Assembly: GCA_035645145.1 (NCBI GenBank)
Contig: DASQNC010000047.1
Coordinates: 1-64,000, forward strand
DNA: 64,000 bases
Source of the DNA: Azospirillaceae bacterium
GTDB taxonomy: Bacteria; Pseudomonadota; Alphaproteobacteria; Azospirillales; Azospirillaceae
Direction: 5' to 3'
Part shown: positions 20,925 to 30,306 of the stretch, one piece after another
Position numbering within the stretch: position 1 is the first letter of the stretch
How the letters are laid out: every line of letters starts with the position of its first letter
Translations under genes and position numbers: made by a program
Notes under the pieces: generated by a model
What the model saw: only the letters and a program-made list of their open reading frames with translations
What the model was told of the DNA's origin: nothing
Database searches by the model: none

Positions 20925-21535
20925 CGGGCCAGCTCCTTGAGGGCGACGCGGATCAGATCGCCGGTGCCCGCCCCGTCACCGACCTGCTGCTTGGCGGCGG
21001 TCACAGCCGCAAACGCTTCGGTGCGCTTGTAGCCGAGGTTCACGAGGGCGGAGACCGCCTCGCCCGCCGCAGCCCCCGCGGGTGCCGCGGCCGCCACGGG
21101 GGTGCCCAACGCGGCGGCCGGGCCCAGGGACACATCCGCGACCTTGTCCTTCAACTCGTTGAGGATGCGGGCGGCCAGCTTCGGCCCGACCCCGTCGGCC
21201 TGACCGATCGCCGCCTTGTCCTGGGCCAGGATGGCCTGGGTGGCCTGGGCCGGATCCAGCACCGTCAGGATGTTCAGCGCGACGCGCGGGCCGACGCCCT
21301 GCACGGTGGTGAGCAGGCGGAACACGTCCCGCTCGGCCGTGTCGGCGAAGCCGTACAGGACCATGCGGTCCTCGCGCACATGCATTTCGGTCACCAGCTG
21401 GACGGCGGAGCCGGTGTCGCCCAGCCGGCGCAGCGTCTTGCCCGAGCAATGCACCAGATAGCCCACGCCGTTCACGTCGACGACCGCGTGGTCGAGCGCG
21501 ACCGAATCGAGCAGGCCGGACAGCTTGGCGATCAC
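20921..21535 (-). CDS. ruvA: Holliday-junction DNA-binding protein RuvA
   Basis: It tetramerises on four-way junctions and loads RuvB. The 204-aa protein begins [11 protein letters not shown]. Two helix-hairpin-helix motifs ([13 protein letters not shown] and [17 protein letters not shown]) bind DNA. An Ala-rich linker leads to the C-terminal RuvB-contact domain ([13 protein letters not shown]). I chose the GTG at 21535, which is overlapped by the ruvC stop (GTGA) and has GGAGG 10 bases upstream. A longer open reading to 22147 is only the ruvC region read in another frame. Confidence 0.97.
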   Translation of the reverse strand: MIAKLSGLLDSVALDHAVVDVNGVGYLVHCSGKTLRRLGDTGSAVQLVTEMHVREDRMVLYGFADTAERDVFRLLTTVQGVGPRVALNILTVLDPAQATQAILAQDKAAIGQADGVGPKLAARILNELKDKVADVSLGPAAALGTPVAAAAPAGAAAGEAVSALVNLGYKRTEAFAAVTAAKQQVGDGAGTGDLIRVALKELAR

Positions 21536-22242
21536 GACGACTTGTCCTCCGGCCGGACGCCGTCCGCCGGGGCATCCGCCTCGTCGTCGCCCAGCAGATC
21601 CGGCGGCAGAGCGATGGAAATGCCGGCAGGGAGGCGCGGCGGCTGGCCCACCGCCGAGCCGGGTTTCGCCGGGATGCGGCTCCACCGGTCGAAGCGCGTT
21701 TCCAGCCCCCAGCGGCGGTTGATGGCCGCGTGGTGGGCATGGCAGATGGCGACCGCCAACGCATCGGCGGAGTCGGGGGAACTCGGCTGCGCCCCGGGCA
21801 GCAGCTGCTTGACCATGACCTGGACCTGAAGCTTGTCGGCATGTCCGGCGCCGACCACGGACTTCTTCACTAAATTGGTCGGGTACTCGGCAACCGGAAG
21901 GCCGCAGCGCGCCGGCACCAGGAGTGCGACGGCGCGTGCCTGCCCGAGCTTCAGCGTCGTGGCCGCGTTCTTGTTGACGAAGGTCTCCTCGACCGCCGCC
22001 TCGTCCGGCCGCCAGGCTTCCAGGACCGCCATCAGACCGTTGTGGAGCTGCAGCAGCCGTTCGGCGAGCGTGCCGTCGCCGTCGGACCGGACCGTGCCGT
22101 CCGCGACGTAGGACAGGCGTCCGCCGACGACGTCCACCACGCCCCATCCGGTGTTGCGCAGCCCCGGGTCGATCCCGATCAGGCGGCGGCGCTCCGCCAC
22201 GAGGGCGGAACCCGGATGGGTCCGGTGGCCGGGGGAGGACAT
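21532..22242 (-). CDS. ruvC: Holliday-junction endonuclease RuvC
   Basis: It resolves Holliday junctions by paired nicks. The RNase H-like core has the four acidic catalytic residues: Asp in [13 protein letters not shown], Glu in VEETFVNKN, and the two Asp in [14 protein letters not shown]. At 236 aa it is some 60 residues longer than E. coli RuvC. The extra C-terminal tail (about 180-236) is Pro/Asp-rich and probably disordered, as in several alphaproteobacteria. It is coupled to yebC upstream (TGATG overlap) and to ruvA downstream. Confidence 0.96.
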   Translation of the reverse strand: MSSPGHRTHPGSALVAERRRLIGIDPGLRNTGWGVVDVVGGRLSYVADGTVRSDGDGTLAERLLQLHNGLMAVLEAWRPDEAAVEETFVNKNAATTLKLGQARAVALLVPARCGLPVAEYPTNLVKKSVVGAGHADKLQVQVMVKQLLPGAQPSSPDSADALAVAICHAHHAAINRRWGLETRFDRWSRIPAKPGSAVGQPPRLPAGISIALPPDLLGDDEADAPADGVRPEDKSS

Positions 22243-22994
22243 CAGGCGGTCAGCCGTTCCAGAACGTCCTGGGCGATCTCGAAATTGGCCGAGACGTTCT
22301 GCACATCGTCATCGTCGTCCAACGCATCCAGCAGCTTCAGCAGCGTCTGCGCGGCGTCGGCGTCGGGTGCGACGGTGTTCAGCGGCTTCCAGGTCAGCTT
22401 GGCCTCGGACGGCGCCCCGAACTTGGCTTCCAGCGCATCGCGCACCGCCGCGAAATCCTCCACCGTGGTGGTGATCTCGTGGCCGTCGGGTCCGCTCTCC
22501 ACGTTGTCGGCCCCGGCTTCGAGCGCCACCTCGAACATGGCGTCGGGCTCGGCGGTGTCCGCGGCATAGAGGATCTGGCCGCAGCGGTTGAACATGAACG
22601 AAACCGACCCCGTCTCGCCCATGGTCCCGCCATGCTTGGTGAAGGCGGAGCGCACATTGGCGGCGGTACGGTTGCGGTTGGGGGTCAGCGCCTCGACGAT
22701 GATCGCGATGCCGCCGGGGCCGAACCCCTCGTAGCGCACCTCTTCGTAGATCTGGTCGTCGCCGCCGCCGGGCTGCGCGCTCTTCAACGCGCGCTCGATG
22801 CGGTCGCGCGGCATGTTCTGCGCGCGGCCGGCCGCGATCGCCGCACGCAGGCGCGGGTTCGCCGCCGGATCGGGCGCGCCCGTCTTCGCCGCCACCGTGA
22901 TCTCGCGGGCGATCTTGTTGAAGATCTTGGCGCGCTTCGCGTCCTGCGCGCCCTTGCGATGCATGATGTTCTTGAATTGGGAATGGCCGGCCAT
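22242..22994 (-). CDS. yebC: YebC/PmpR-family (TACO1-like) protein
   Basis: A member of the widespread YebC family, members of which act as DNA-binding regulators or translation factors that relieve ribosome stalling. The N-terminus [20 protein letters not shown] is the family signature. The three-domain layout is intact over 250 aa, with a Asp-rich run near residue 230 ([11 protein letters not shown]). The start is the ATG at 22994, with only a weak GAGCAGGG upstream. It leads the yebC-ruvCAB-ybgC string, all joined by overlaps. A very stable hairpin stands 34 bases before it. Confidence 0.97.
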   Translation of the reverse strand: MAGHSQFKNIMHRKGAQDAKRAKIFNKIAREITVAAKTGAPDPAANPRLRAAIAAGRAQNMPRDRIERALKSAQPGGGDDQIYEEVRYEGFGPGGIAIIVEALTPNRNRTAANVRSAFTKHGGTMGETGSVSFMFNRCGQILYAADTAEPDAMFEVALEAGADNVESGPDGHEITTTVEDFAAVRDALEAKFGAPSEAKLTWKPLNTVAPDADAAQTLLKLLDALDDDDDVQNVSANFEIAQDVLERLTA

Positions 22995-23027
22995 GCTGCC
23001 CTGCTCGTCTAACGTCCAAAGCCCCGC

Positions 23028-23058
23028 CCCGACGGCCGCACCGGGTGCGGCCGTCGGG
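23028..23058 (-). terminator. 13-bp perfect GC hairpin upstream of yebC
   Basis: An uninterrupted 13-bp stem (CCCGACGGCCGCA/TGCGGCCGTCGGG, loop CCGGG) ends 34 bases before the yebC start. In the leftward direction it is followed by GGCGGGGCTTT, so it could end transcripts from the small secreted-protein gene. It would also lie in the yebC leader if transcription reads through. Confidence 0.5.
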
Positions 23059-23169
23059 AACGGAGCGCTAGTGACGCAATATGGCGACTTTGCGGCCGCA
23101 GGTCTCCTGCCTGTGCGGGACCACCCCCAACGAATTCTCCCGGCCCTGCGTCGGGCAGGGCTGGCGATG

Positions 23170-23496
23170 TCAGCGGCTGCCGGACCGCGCCTGCAACTCG
23201 TCCCGGAGTGCGCGCAGTTCGGCATCGATCTGACGGCGCTGTTCGGTCAGGCGCTCGAACTCGGTGCGGATCTCGCGGTCGGAATAGCCCCGGTACGCCG
23301 AGGATCCCCGGCGGTACTCGTCCGACGATCCGCTGCGCCCGCGCGTCCGGTCCGTCTCCTGCGGCTGGACGTCGTTGCGGGGACCGTCGGCGTCCAGGAT
23401 CCGGCCCAACTCCCTCAGGATGTCCTGCGAGAAGGCGGGCGGCGCCGTCAGGACGACGGTCCCCAATGCCAATGCGGCGATCCTCATCCTACGCAT
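23170..23496 (-). CDS. Small secreted protein with a C-terminal coiled coil
   Basis: A 108-aa protein of unknown function. The signal peptide [23 protein letters not shown] is expected to be cleaved after FS or FSQ. A charged, Arg/Ser/Asp-rich, probably disordered middle (about 30-70) follows. The last 40 residues ([23 protein letters not shown]) form a heptad coiled coil. The start is the ATG at 23496 with GGAGAAG upstream. It is a single gene between the YmdB-type gene and yebC, transcribed with both. A structural or scaffold role in the periplasm is possible but not shown. Confidence 0.8.
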   Translation of the reverse strand: MRRMRIAALALGTVVLTAPPAFSQDILRELGRILDADGPRNDVQPQETDRTRGRSGSSDEYRRGSSAYRGYSDREIRTEFERLTEQRRQIDAELRALRDELQARSGSR

Positions 23497-23595
23497 GGGG
23501 TCTTCTCCGTTCTTCGCCACCAGCCCCAGGGGCCGGCGTTTCAAACGGAATCAACGTTTTGGGGAGGACGTTGTTTCGGTTTTCCAGCGCGAGGG

Positions 23596-24408
23596 CTACT
23601 CGGGAACGGCCGGCGACAGTCCCCCGCCGACCCGGACCGGCTCCACACGGACGGCCAGGCCGGTGCGGTCGTCGGCGTCCACCAGCACGCCCGAAACCGA
23701 CCCCTCGCCTTCGGCCGGGGTCAGGCGTTCGCCCGGCATCTTGCGGACGAATCGAAGCGTCGCGGGTTCCTTGCGCATGCCGATGACGCTGTCGTAGTCG
23801 CCGCACATGCCCGCATCCGTCATATAGGCGGTGCCGCCGGGCAGGATGCGGTGGTCGGCCGTGGGCACATGGGTGTGGGTGCCCACCACCAGGGTGGCAC
23901 GGCCGTCCAGGAAGTGCCCCAGGGCCTGTTTCTCGCTGGTGGCCTCGCCGTGGAAATCCACCACGATGCCCTGCACGGTGGCGCCCAGACGGTGCTGCTT
24001 GAGGATCCGGTCCATGGCGGCGAACGGATCGTCCAGCGGGTCCATGAAAAGGCGTGCCATCAGGTTGACGACCAGCAGCCGGCGCCCGCCCGCCCCGGCC
24101 AGCAGCACGAACCCGCGGCCCGGCGTGCCGTCGGGATAGTTGGCCGGCCGCGCCATGCGGGGATCCCGGTCGATGGTCCCGATCAGTTCCTTCTGGTCCC
24201 AACTGTGATTGCCCAACGTGATGGCGTCGGCGCCGGCGGCATAGATCTCCGCGGCGATCTTCTCGGTGATCCCGTATCCGCCGGCGGCGTTCTCGCCGTT
24301 CACCACGACGAAGTCCGGCCGCAGCCGGGCCTTCAGTTCGGGCAGGTGCCGGGTGACGGCGTCGCGGCCGGCACGGCCGACCACATCGCCCAGGAACAGG
24401 ATACGCAT
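23596..24408 (-). CDS. YmdB-type metallophosphoesterase
   Basis: A dinuclear-metal phosphodiesterase of the TIGR00282/YmdB family. Bacillus YmdB hydrolyses 2',3'- and 3',5'-cyclic nucleotides and affects biofilm choice. The metal ligands are visible in LGDVVGRAGR, NGENAAGGYG, LGNHSWD, DFHGEATSEK and GTHTHVPTADH. The 270-aa length matches the family, and the ATG at 24408 begins MRILFLGDVV. It follows the 5-FCL gene with a 20-base gap, as in many alphaproteobacteria, and is probably in its operon. The physiological substrate here is unknown. Confidence 0.93.
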   Translation of the reverse strand: MRILFLGDVVGRAGRDAVTRHLPELKARLRPDFVVVNGENAAGGYGITEKIAAEIYAAGADAITLGNHSWDQKELIGTIDRDPRMARPANYPDGTPGRGFVLLAGAGGRRLLVVNLMARLFMDPLDDPFAAMDRILKQHRLGATVQGIVVDFHGEATSEKQALGHFLDGRATLVVGTHTHVPTADHRILPGGTAYMTDAGMCGDYDSVIGMRKEPATLRFVRKMPGERLTPAEGEGSVSGVLVDADDRTGLAVRVEPVRVGGGLSPAVPE

Positions 24409-24428
24409 TCGGGAAAGTCTCCGGAAAA

Positions 24429-25172
24429 TCAGGCCGCCGGGCCCGGGTCGGCGTCGGAATCCGCCGCCTCGGATGCGGGGTTGCGGGCGGGCGCGGCCGG
24501 AACGGGGGAAGCCGGCGGATCGGGGATCCGGATCGCCTCGCGCTCGGTGACGATCCAGTCCACCCGCTCGTCGAAGGCGTCCCGTGGGACGGCCTCGACC
24601 TCCTGGACCGCATAGCCGACGCCCACCGCCAGGATGCGCTTGGACGCACGCAGTCCGGCCAGCGTCATGTCGTAGTATCCCGCCCCGTAGCCCAGCCGGT
24701 AACCCCGGCGGTCAAAGGCCAGGAGCGGAACCAGCAGCACGTCGGGCACCAGCTCCGGCTCGGAGGCGGGCGGCTCGGGGATGCGGAACCGGCCGGCGGG
24801 AATCAGCAGCGTCGCGGTGGTCCAGCGCCGGAACAGGAGCGGGCGACCGCGGCCCTGTATCACCGGAAGCGCGCAGGGGCGGCCGGAGGCGGCCAGCACC
24901 GTCAGCAAGGGGCGCACGTCCATTTCCGGGCCGAACGGCCAATAGCCGGCGATGCAGGCGTCTTCGGGAATGGGCACGGACGCCAGGACCCGGTCACGCA
25001 GGGCGAGGCCGGCCTGGGGATCGCCGAAGCGTTCCCGCTCCGCCCGCAGCCGCTGGCGCAGGGCGGTTTTCGCAGCCGCGATGGATGGGTCGGAAGCCAA
25101 GCTGGGTCCCGCCGCACGAGGATCCGGGGGGGCAAAGAGGGGTGCGGAAGGTGCCGCCTCGGCCGTTGGCAT
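24429..25172 (-). CDS. 5-Formyltetrahydrofolate cyclo-ligase
   Basis: An ATP-dependent enzyme (FAU1/YgfA family) that returns 5-formyl-THF to 5,10-methenyl-THF. The family motif RLGYGAGYYD (about 170-179) is present, with the nucleotide-binding lysine expected in the helix AAKTALRQRLRAERE near residue 30. The 247-aa protein carries Pro/Ala-rich tails at both ends that go beyond the usual 190 aa. The ATG at 25172 has GGAGG about 8 bases upstream. The position directly after a small-RNA gene and zapA is the classical ygfA position. Confidence 0.95.
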   Translation of the reverse strand: MPTAEAAPSAPLFAPPDPRAAGPSLASDPSIAAAKTALRQRLRAERERFGDPQAGLALRDRVLASVPIPEDACIAGYWPFGPEMDVRPLLTVLAASGRPCALPVIQGRGRPLLFRRWTTATLLIPAGRFRIPEPPASEPELVPDVLLVPLLAFDRRGYRLGYGAGYYDMTLAGLRASKRILAVGVGYAVQEVEAVPRDAFDERVDWIVTEREAIRIPDPPASPVPAAPARNPASEAADSDADPGPAA

Positions 25173-25185
25173 TTGAGTATCCTCC

Positions 25186-25312
25186 GCGCCCTGCTTACGC
25201 AGGTGGGCGCCATGTACCGGGGCCACGACCCCGGCAGGGACAGCTCCCGAGAGGTACCACTATCGGGCCCGGGGATAAATCAACCTGACGAACCGCGCAG
25301 CAGCTTCCGCAC
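25186..25312 (-). ncRNA. ssrS: Candidate 6S RNA
   Basis: The 147-bp space between zapA and the 5-FCL gene holds a highly structured RNA on the minus strand, and this is where 6S RNA lies in many proteobacteria. Seen in sequence: an outer long-range pairing CTGCTGCGC/GCGTAAGCAG (25295-25303 with 25191-25200), an apical hairpin CCCGA...TCGGG, a side hairpin CCGGGG/CCCCGG, and a local 3' hairpin GCGCC...GGGCGC that would compete with the outer stem. 6S RNA mimics an open promoter and holds RNA polymerase. The candidate is somewhat shorter than usual (about 130 against 150-185 nt), so the ends are approximate. Confidence 0.5.
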
Positions 25313-25319
25313 CTTGTAT

Positions 25320-25664
25320 TTAGGCACTGCGCAGGCGCGCGGCAATATCCTCCACCCTTTGGGTGAGGTGTTCGACCGCGGCGGTCACCTGCTGCTGGTC
25401 CTCGCTGGACATGCCGCTGGCGCGAAGCTCGTCCATTTCGGCCCGGAGCTGCCGCACCTCGGCGTCCAGGTCCGAGATCCGGTCGGCAAGGGCAAGGCTT
25501 GCGAGCGCCAGCAGGTGCGTGTCGGTGGCCCCCTGCGCCCCGTGCGCGATCTGGCGGACGGTCGCGTCCACCATATGCGCCAGTTCGGCCACGCGCTCCT
25601 CCTCGCCGTCGCCGACGACCACCGGAAAGGTGCGGCCATTGAGGACAACATCGACCTTCGCCAT
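25320..25664 (-). CDS. zapA: Cell-division protein ZapA
   Basis: It binds and bundles FtsZ at the Z ring. The 114-aa protein begins AKVDVVLNGRTFPVVVGDGEEERV, the ZapA globular head. It continues into a helix and a coiled coil (about 62-110, LDAEVRQLRAEMDELRASG), the usual dimer/tetramer stalk. The start is the ATG at 25664. A much longer in-frame opening upstream is non-coding read-through. It follows the DUF4164 gene by 5 bases. Confidence 0.93.
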   Translation of the reverse strand: MAKVDVVLNGRTFPVVVGDGEEERVAELAHMVDATVRQIAHGAQGATDTHLLALASLALADRISDLDAEVRQLRAEMDELRASGMSSEDQQQVTAAVEHLTQRVEDIAARLRSA

Positions 25665-25669
25665 GGCGC

Positions 25670-25903
25670 CTAGTCCTCCAGCACGGTCTGCAACCGCTCG
25701 ATGGCGCCGTCCAGGCGCTGCGACACGGTCTGGGCGGCCTGACGGGTGCGGGCCTCGGACGCGCGGCTCTGGTCCAGCGCCAACGCCAACTGCTGACGCT
25801 CCTCGGCCCCGGCCGCCTCGCGTGCCAGCCGCTCCTCCACGGCGCGTTCCAGCACGTCCAGTGTCTCGTCCAGTCGTTCCAGGGCGGCCTTCAAGCTGTC
25901 CAT
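25670..25903 (-). CDS. DUF4164-like coiled-coil protein
   Basis: A 77-aa, almost entirely helical protein (MDSLKAALERLDETLDVLER). Heptads run through the whole length, and it has no signal peptide. Small proteins of this type (DUF4164) are regularly found immediately upstream of zapA in alphaproteobacteria. The 5-base spacing points to coupled synthesis with ZapA. A role near the division ring is inferred only from this linkage. Confidence 0.8.
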   Translation of the reverse strand: MDSLKAALERLDETLDVLERAVEERLAREAAGAEERQQLALALDQSRASEARTRQAAQTVSQRLDGAIERLQTVLED

Positions 25904-25960
25904 GGTCCACGCGCGCAAATGGCAGGTCGCGCGGAAAGTACGGCCCCCCATCCAAACGCG

Positions 25961-26968
25961 TCAACTCCCCCGGGGAGGCGGTCCGGGCGCCCTGCCCTGC
26001 CCTGGACCGCGCCGAAGGCCGAGCCCGATCCCGGCCAGGATGAGCACCGTCGCGCCGACGACCCTGGCCGACAGCGGCTCCCCCAGCCACAAGGCGCCCC
26101 CGGCCGCCGCGATGGCGGGAACCAGCAATTGCGAAATGCCCGCCACCGTCACGCTCAACCGTGGCAGCACCGTGTACCAGACCGCATAGCCGATCGCCGA
26201 CGTGACCGCACCCGACAGGATCGCCAGCGCAACGCCCCGGACGCCGGGCAATTCCAGGGCACCGGCGGAACCGGCCGAAGCCAGGGCAAGCAGCACGAGG
26301 CCGAGCGGAGCGGCGCCGACGAAGTAGCGCGCCGTCTGCGCCAGCGGGTCGGCCGCCCCGCGGCCGAGCAGCGTGTAGACACCCCAGGCGGCCCCCGCCA
26401 GGCCCATCAGCAACGCCGCTGCCATCGGCGGGGCGACCAGCCCCGGGGCGAGCAGCCAGCCGAAGCCCGCCAGCGCAACGGCCAAGCCCGCCATCTCGCG
26501 CCGCCCCGGCGGCGTGCCGCGGATCGTTGTGACCGCGGTCATGGTGAACTGCACCATTCCGAACAGGATGAGCGCACCGGTCGCCGCACCGAGATCGAGA
26601 TAGGCGTAGGTGAAGGCGGCGGCATAGACCACGAGCGCGGCGATGCCGGGCAGGTCGGCGCGGCGCGGAACGACAACGGCGCCGCGCGGAAGCGCGATGA
26701 CGGCAAGCATCGCGGCGCCGGCGATCAGGCGGATTCCGGCGAACGCCTCCGCACCGATCCGCCCATCGCCGAGCGCCGCGCGGGTGAGAAGCGAATTGCC
26801 GGCGAAGGCGAGGATGGCGAACCCCGCAAGCCCGGCCGTCCACACCGCCCGCGGGATTGCCGGTGCCCTTGCGCCGACGGTGCCCACCTTCGACCGCACT
26901 CCCCTGCGCCCCCCCGTGGCAAGGCCCGCCGCCCGACGTGCGAGGGGCATTCCGGCCGGCAGAGGCAT
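25961..26968 (-). CDS. EamA/DMT-family transporter
   Basis: A 335-aa inner-membrane protein with about ten transmembrane helices in two homologous halves of five (EamA repeats, roughly residues 40-175 and 180-315). The first has a [12 protein letters not shown] loop, the second [15 protein letters not shown] and [16 protein letters not shown]. Members export or import small metabolites, and the substrate here cannot be read. I chose the ATG at 26968, preceded by GGGGA, over a TTG three codons earlier. It is divergent from tkt, with a 188-bp shared upstream region. Confidence 0.9.
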   Translation of the reverse strand: MPLPAGMPLARRAAGLATGGRRGVRSKVGTVGARAPAIPRAVWTAGLAGFAILAFAGNSLLTRAALGDGRIGAEAFAGIRLIAGAAMLAVIALPRGAVVVPRRADLPGIAALVVYAAAFTYAYLDLGAATGALILFGMVQFTMTAVTTIRGTPPGRREMAGLAVALAGFGWLLAPGLVAPPMAAALLMGLAGAAWGVYTLLGRGAADPLAQTARYFVGAAPLGLVLLALASAGSAGALELPGVRGVALAILSGAVTSAIGYAVWYTVLPRLSVTVAGISQLLVPAIAAAGGALWLGEPLSARVVGATVLILAGIGLGLRRGPGQGRAPGPPPRGS

Positions 26969-27156
26969 GTTCCCCAATCACGACAGCTATAATCGCAGGC
27001 TCCGGCGACCACCAGCCCGATCCCGGCCGGGTCGGGAAAGGACCGAAATCCGCAAACAGGCTGGCGGTTGACGCTGCAGGGACGGGGCGGCATGGTGCGC
27101 CCCGTTCCGTGTGCCGGCCGCCCGCTGCCGGCAGGCCCGACGATGAGGACGATTCC

Positions 27157-29157
27157 ATGGCGCCCACGACCGTCTCCCACCAGGACAAGGCCAACGCGAT
27201 TCGCGCATTGGCCATGGATGCCGTGGAGGCGGCCCAGTCCGGCCATCCCGGAATGCCCATGGGCATGGCGGACGTTGCCACGGTGCTGTTCGAACGCTTC
27301 CTGAAGTTCGACGCCCAGGCCCCGGATTGGCCGGACCGCGACCGTTTCGTGCTGTCGGCCGGCCATGGCTCGATGCTGCTGTACGCGCTCCTGCATCTGA
27401 CCGGCTATCCGGAGATGACGCTGGATGAGATCAAGCGCTTCCGGCAGATGAAGTCGAAGACGCCGGGCCATCCCGAGAACTTCGTCACGAAGGGCGCCGA
27501 GACCACCACCGGTCCGCTCGGCCAGGGGATCGCGACGTCGATCGGCATGGCCATCGCCGAACGGCACCTGAACGCGCGGTTCGGCGATGCGCTGGTGGAC
27601 CACTACACCTATGTCATCGCGTCCGATGGCGACCTGATGGAAGGCATCAGCCACGAGGCGGCGTCGCTGGCCGGCCACCTCGGCCTGGGCCGGCTGATCG
27701 TGCTGTGGGACGACAACGAGATCTCGATCGACGGGCCGACCAGCCTGTCCTTCAGCGATGACACCCTGGCCCGGTTCGAGGCGTACGGCTGGGACACGTC
27801 GCGAGTCGACGGCCACGACCCCGAGTCCATCGCCGCCGCCATCGCCGCCGCCCGCGAAACCGACCGGCCCAGCCTGATCGCCTGCCGGACCACCATCGGC
27901 TACGGCGCCCCGAACAAGGCGGGCACCGCGTCCAGCCACGGTTCGCCGCTTGGCAAGACCGAAATCGAAGGCGCCCGTGAACGGTTGGGCTGGCCGCACG
28001 CGCCGTTCGACATCCCGGCGCCGATCCTGGAGGCCTGGCGTGCCGCCGGGCGCCGGGGCGCCGACGCCCGCAAGGCGTGGAACGACCGTCTGGCCAAGGC
28101 CGACGCCTCGCTGCGCGCCGCCTTCGACGAGGCCATCAAGGGCGACCTGCCGCAGGCGGCACGGGCGGCGCTCGACGCGGCCAAGCGCAAGGCGTCCGAG
28201 GACAAGCCGAAGATCGCGACCCGGCAGGCGTCCGGCAATGTGCTGGACGTGCTGGTCCCCGCCCTGCCCACCCTGGTCGGCGGCTCGGCCGACCTGACGG
28301 GCTCGAACAACACGTATGTGAAGAACACCCCGCGCCTGGCCCGCGGATCCTACGGCGGGCGTTACATCCACTGGGGCGTGCGCGAGCACGGCATGGCCGC
28401 GGCCATGAACGGCATGGCGCTGCACGGCGGCGTCATCCCCTACGGCGGGACCTTCCTGGTGTTCGCCGACTATTGCCGCCCGGCCATCCGCCTGTCGGCG
28501 CTCATGCGCCAGCGCGTGGTCTACGTGATGACGCACGATTCGATCGGCCTGGGCGAGGACGGCCCGACCCACCAGCCGGTCGAGCATCTGGCGTCCCTGC
28601 GCGCCATTCCGAACCTGCTGGTGATGCGCCCGGCCGACATGGTCGAGGCGGCGGAATGCTGGCGTGCGGCGCTGGAGCGCAAGGACGGGCCGAGCCTGCT
28701 GGCGCTCACCCGCCAAGCCCTGCCAACCGTCCGCACCACCCACACCGACGAGAACCTGTCCGCCCGCGGCGCCTATGTGCTGGCCGAGGCCGAGGGCGGG
28801 GCACGGCGGGTCACCATCCTGGCCACCGGCTCGGAGGTCGAGATCGCGCTCGACGCCCGCGCCCGGCTGCAGGCCAAAGGCGTGCCGGCCGCCGTGGTGT
28901 CGGTGCCGTGCATGGAGCTGTTCGCGGCCCAGTCCGCCGACTACCAGGCCAAGGTCCTGGGCCCGGACGACGCCCAGGCGAACCTGCGCATGGCCATCGA
29001 GGCGGGCGTGCGGCAGGGTTGGGACCGCTGGATCGGCGCCAACGGCCTGTTCGTCGGCATGAGCAGCTTCGGCGAGTCCGCCCCCTACCAGGAGCTGTAC
29101 GAACACTTCGGCATTACCGCCGCATCCGCGGTGGACGCCGCGCTTGCAAGGCTGTAA
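27157..29157 (+). CDS. tkt: Transketolase
   Basis: A thiamine-diphosphate enzyme that moves two-carbon units between sugar phosphates in the pentose-phosphate and Calvin pathways. The TPP motif is [21 protein letters not shown] followed by DDNEI (about residues 154-184). The transketolase signature [15 protein letters not shown] lies near 68-82, and the second-half residues [11 protein letters not shown] and [16 protein letters not shown] are intact. It has 666 aa, the normal length. The ATG at 27157 has GAGGA 7 bases upstream. It is followed by gap after 29 bases and probably forms an operon with it. Confidence 0.97.
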   Translation: MAPTTVSHQDKANAIRALAMDAVEAAQSGHPGMPMGMADVATVLFERFLKFDAQAPDWPDRDRFVLSAGHGSMLLYALLHLTGYPEMTLDEIKRFRQMKSKTPGHPENFVTKGAETTTGPLGQGIATSIGMAIAERHLNARFGDALVDHYTYVIASDGDLMEGISHEAASLAGHLGLGRLIVLWDDNEISIDGPTSLSFSDDTLARFEAYGWDTSRVDGHDPESIAAAIAAARETDRPSLIACRTTIGYGAPNKAGTASSHGSPLGKTEIEGARERLGWPHAPFDIPAPILEAWRAAGRRGADARKAWNDRLAKADASLRAAFDEAIKGDLPQAARAALDAAKRKASEDKPKIATRQASGNVLDVLVPALPTLVGGSADLTGSNNTYVKNTPRLARGSYGGRYIHWGVREHGMAAAMNGMALHGGVIPYGGTFLVFADYCRPAIRLSALMRQRVVYVMTHDSIGLGEDGPTHQPVEHLASLRAIPNLLVMRPADMVEAAECWRAALERKDGPSLLALTRQALPTVRTTHTDENLSARGAYVLAEAEGGARRVTILATGSEVEIALDARARLQAKGVPAAVVSVPCMELFAAQSADYQAKVLGPDDAQANLRMAIEAGVRQGWDRWIGANGLFVGMSSFGESAPYQELYEHFGITAASAVDAALARL

Positions 29158-29186
29158 CCCGCCCAAAAGAAAAACGGAGGACCCCA

Positions 29187-30194
29187 ATGGCTGTTCGCGT
29201 TGCAATCAATGGCTTCGGCCGCATCGGCCGGCTGGTGCTGCGGGCGATTTACGAGAGCAAGCGCACCGATGTGGAAGTGGTGGCGATCAACGATCTCGCC
29301 GACCTCGCCACCAATGTCCACTTGCTGAAGTACGACAGCGTCCACGGCCGCTTCCCCGGCACGGTGGAGGCGCGCGACGGGATGCTGGTGGTCAACGGCC
29401 ACGCCATCAAGGTCGTGCAGGAGCGCGATCCGGCCAAGCTGCCCTGGGCGGATCTCGGCTGCGAGATCGCGATGGAGTGCTCCGGCATCTTCACCAAGCG
29501 CGAGGACGCGGCCAAGCACCTGCAGGCCGGCGCCCGCAAGGTGCTGATCTCGGCCCCGGCCACCGATGAGGACCTCACGGTCGTCTACGGCGTGAACCAC
29601 GACAAGCTGACGGCCGAGCACCGGATCGTCTCCAACGCTTCGTGCACCACCAACTGCCTGGCTCCGGTCGCCTACGTCCTGCACAACGCGGTCGGGATCG
29701 AGCACGGGTTCATGACCACGATCCACAGCTACACCGGCGACCAGCGGATCGTGGACACCATGCACAAGGACCTGCACCGCGCCCGCGCGGCGGCCCTGAA
29801 CATGATCCCGACGTCCACGGGCGCGGCCAAGGCGGTGGGCAAGGTCCTGCCGGACCTCAAGGGCAAGCTGGACGGCACCGCCATCCGCGTGCCGACGCCG
29901 AACGTGTCGGTGGTGGACTTCAAGTTCACGGCCAAGCGCGAGACCTCGGCCGAGGAGATCGCGGCCGAGATCAAGAAGGCGGCGGACGGCCCGCTCAAGG
30001 GCATCCTCGGCTACTACACCGAGGATCTGGTCTCGACCGACTTCAACCACGACGAGCGCTCGTCGATCTTCGCCATCAAGGAGACGAAGGTCATCGACGG
30101 CCGCTTCGTGCGCATCATGACCTGGTACGACAACGAGTGGGGCTTCTCCAACCGCATGAGCGACACGGCCGTCGCCATGGCCAAGGTGGGCTGA
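29187..30194 (+). CDS. gap: Glyceraldehyde-3-phosphate dehydrogenase
   Basis: A phosphorylating GAPDH of 335 aa. The NAD-binding GFGRIGR is at residues 9-15, and the Asp at position 36 (AIND) favours NAD. The catalytic Cys is C153 (SNASCTTNC), and the His partner lies in TIHSYTGDQR. The C-terminal YDNEWGFSNRM is typical. GGAGG precedes the ATG. A strong terminator stands 22 bases after the stop. The gene pair tkt-gap is common in alphaproteobacteria, where pgk and fba usually follow. pgk is not next to it here. Confidence 0.98.
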   Translation: MAVRVAINGFGRIGRLVLRAIYESKRTDVEVVAINDLADLATNVHLLKYDSVHGRFPGTVEARDGMLVVNGHAIKVVQERDPAKLPWADLGCEIAMECSGIFTKREDAAKHLQAGARKVLISAPATDEDLTVVYGVNHDKLTAEHRIVSNASCTTNCLAPVAYVLHNAVGIEHGFMTTIHSYTGDQRIVDTMHKDLHRARAAALNMIPTSTGAAKAVGKVLPDLKGKLDGTAIRVPTPNVSVVDFKFTAKRETSAEEIAAEIKKAADGPLKGILGYYTEDLVSTDFNHDERSSIFAIKETKVIDGRFVRIMTWYDNEWGFSNRMSDTAVAMAKVG

Positions 30195-30216
30195 AGCCGG
30201 CCACACGGTCGACCTG

Positions 30217-30250
30217 CAAGGGCGCCCCTCGTGGGCGCCCTTGTTCTTTC
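30217..30250 (+). terminator. Rho-independent terminator after gap
   Basis: An 11-bp stem (CAAGGGCGCCC/GGGCGCCCTTG) with a 5-base loop is followed by TTCTTTC. It ends the tkt-gap transcript. Confidence 0.85.
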
Positions 30251-30306
30251 GGGACCCGCCCAACCTGCGGCCGCGTCCCCTCCGATGCTCAATCCGGCGG
30301 CTGCAA

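Noticed and set aside
21536-22147. Extension of ruvA to a 408-codon protein
   Set aside because: The extra part is ruvC read in another frame. The GTG at 21535 with GGAGG gives the family N-terminus.
26988-26993. TATAAT upstream of tkt
   Set aside because: A perfect -10-like hexamer, but the -35 region at proper spacing (GCATGT) does not fit, and it lies over 160 bases from tkt. Not reported as a promoter.
25665-27281. Extension of zapA to a 653-codon protein
   Set aside because: The extra part crosses the DUF4164 and EamA genes in the wrong frame.
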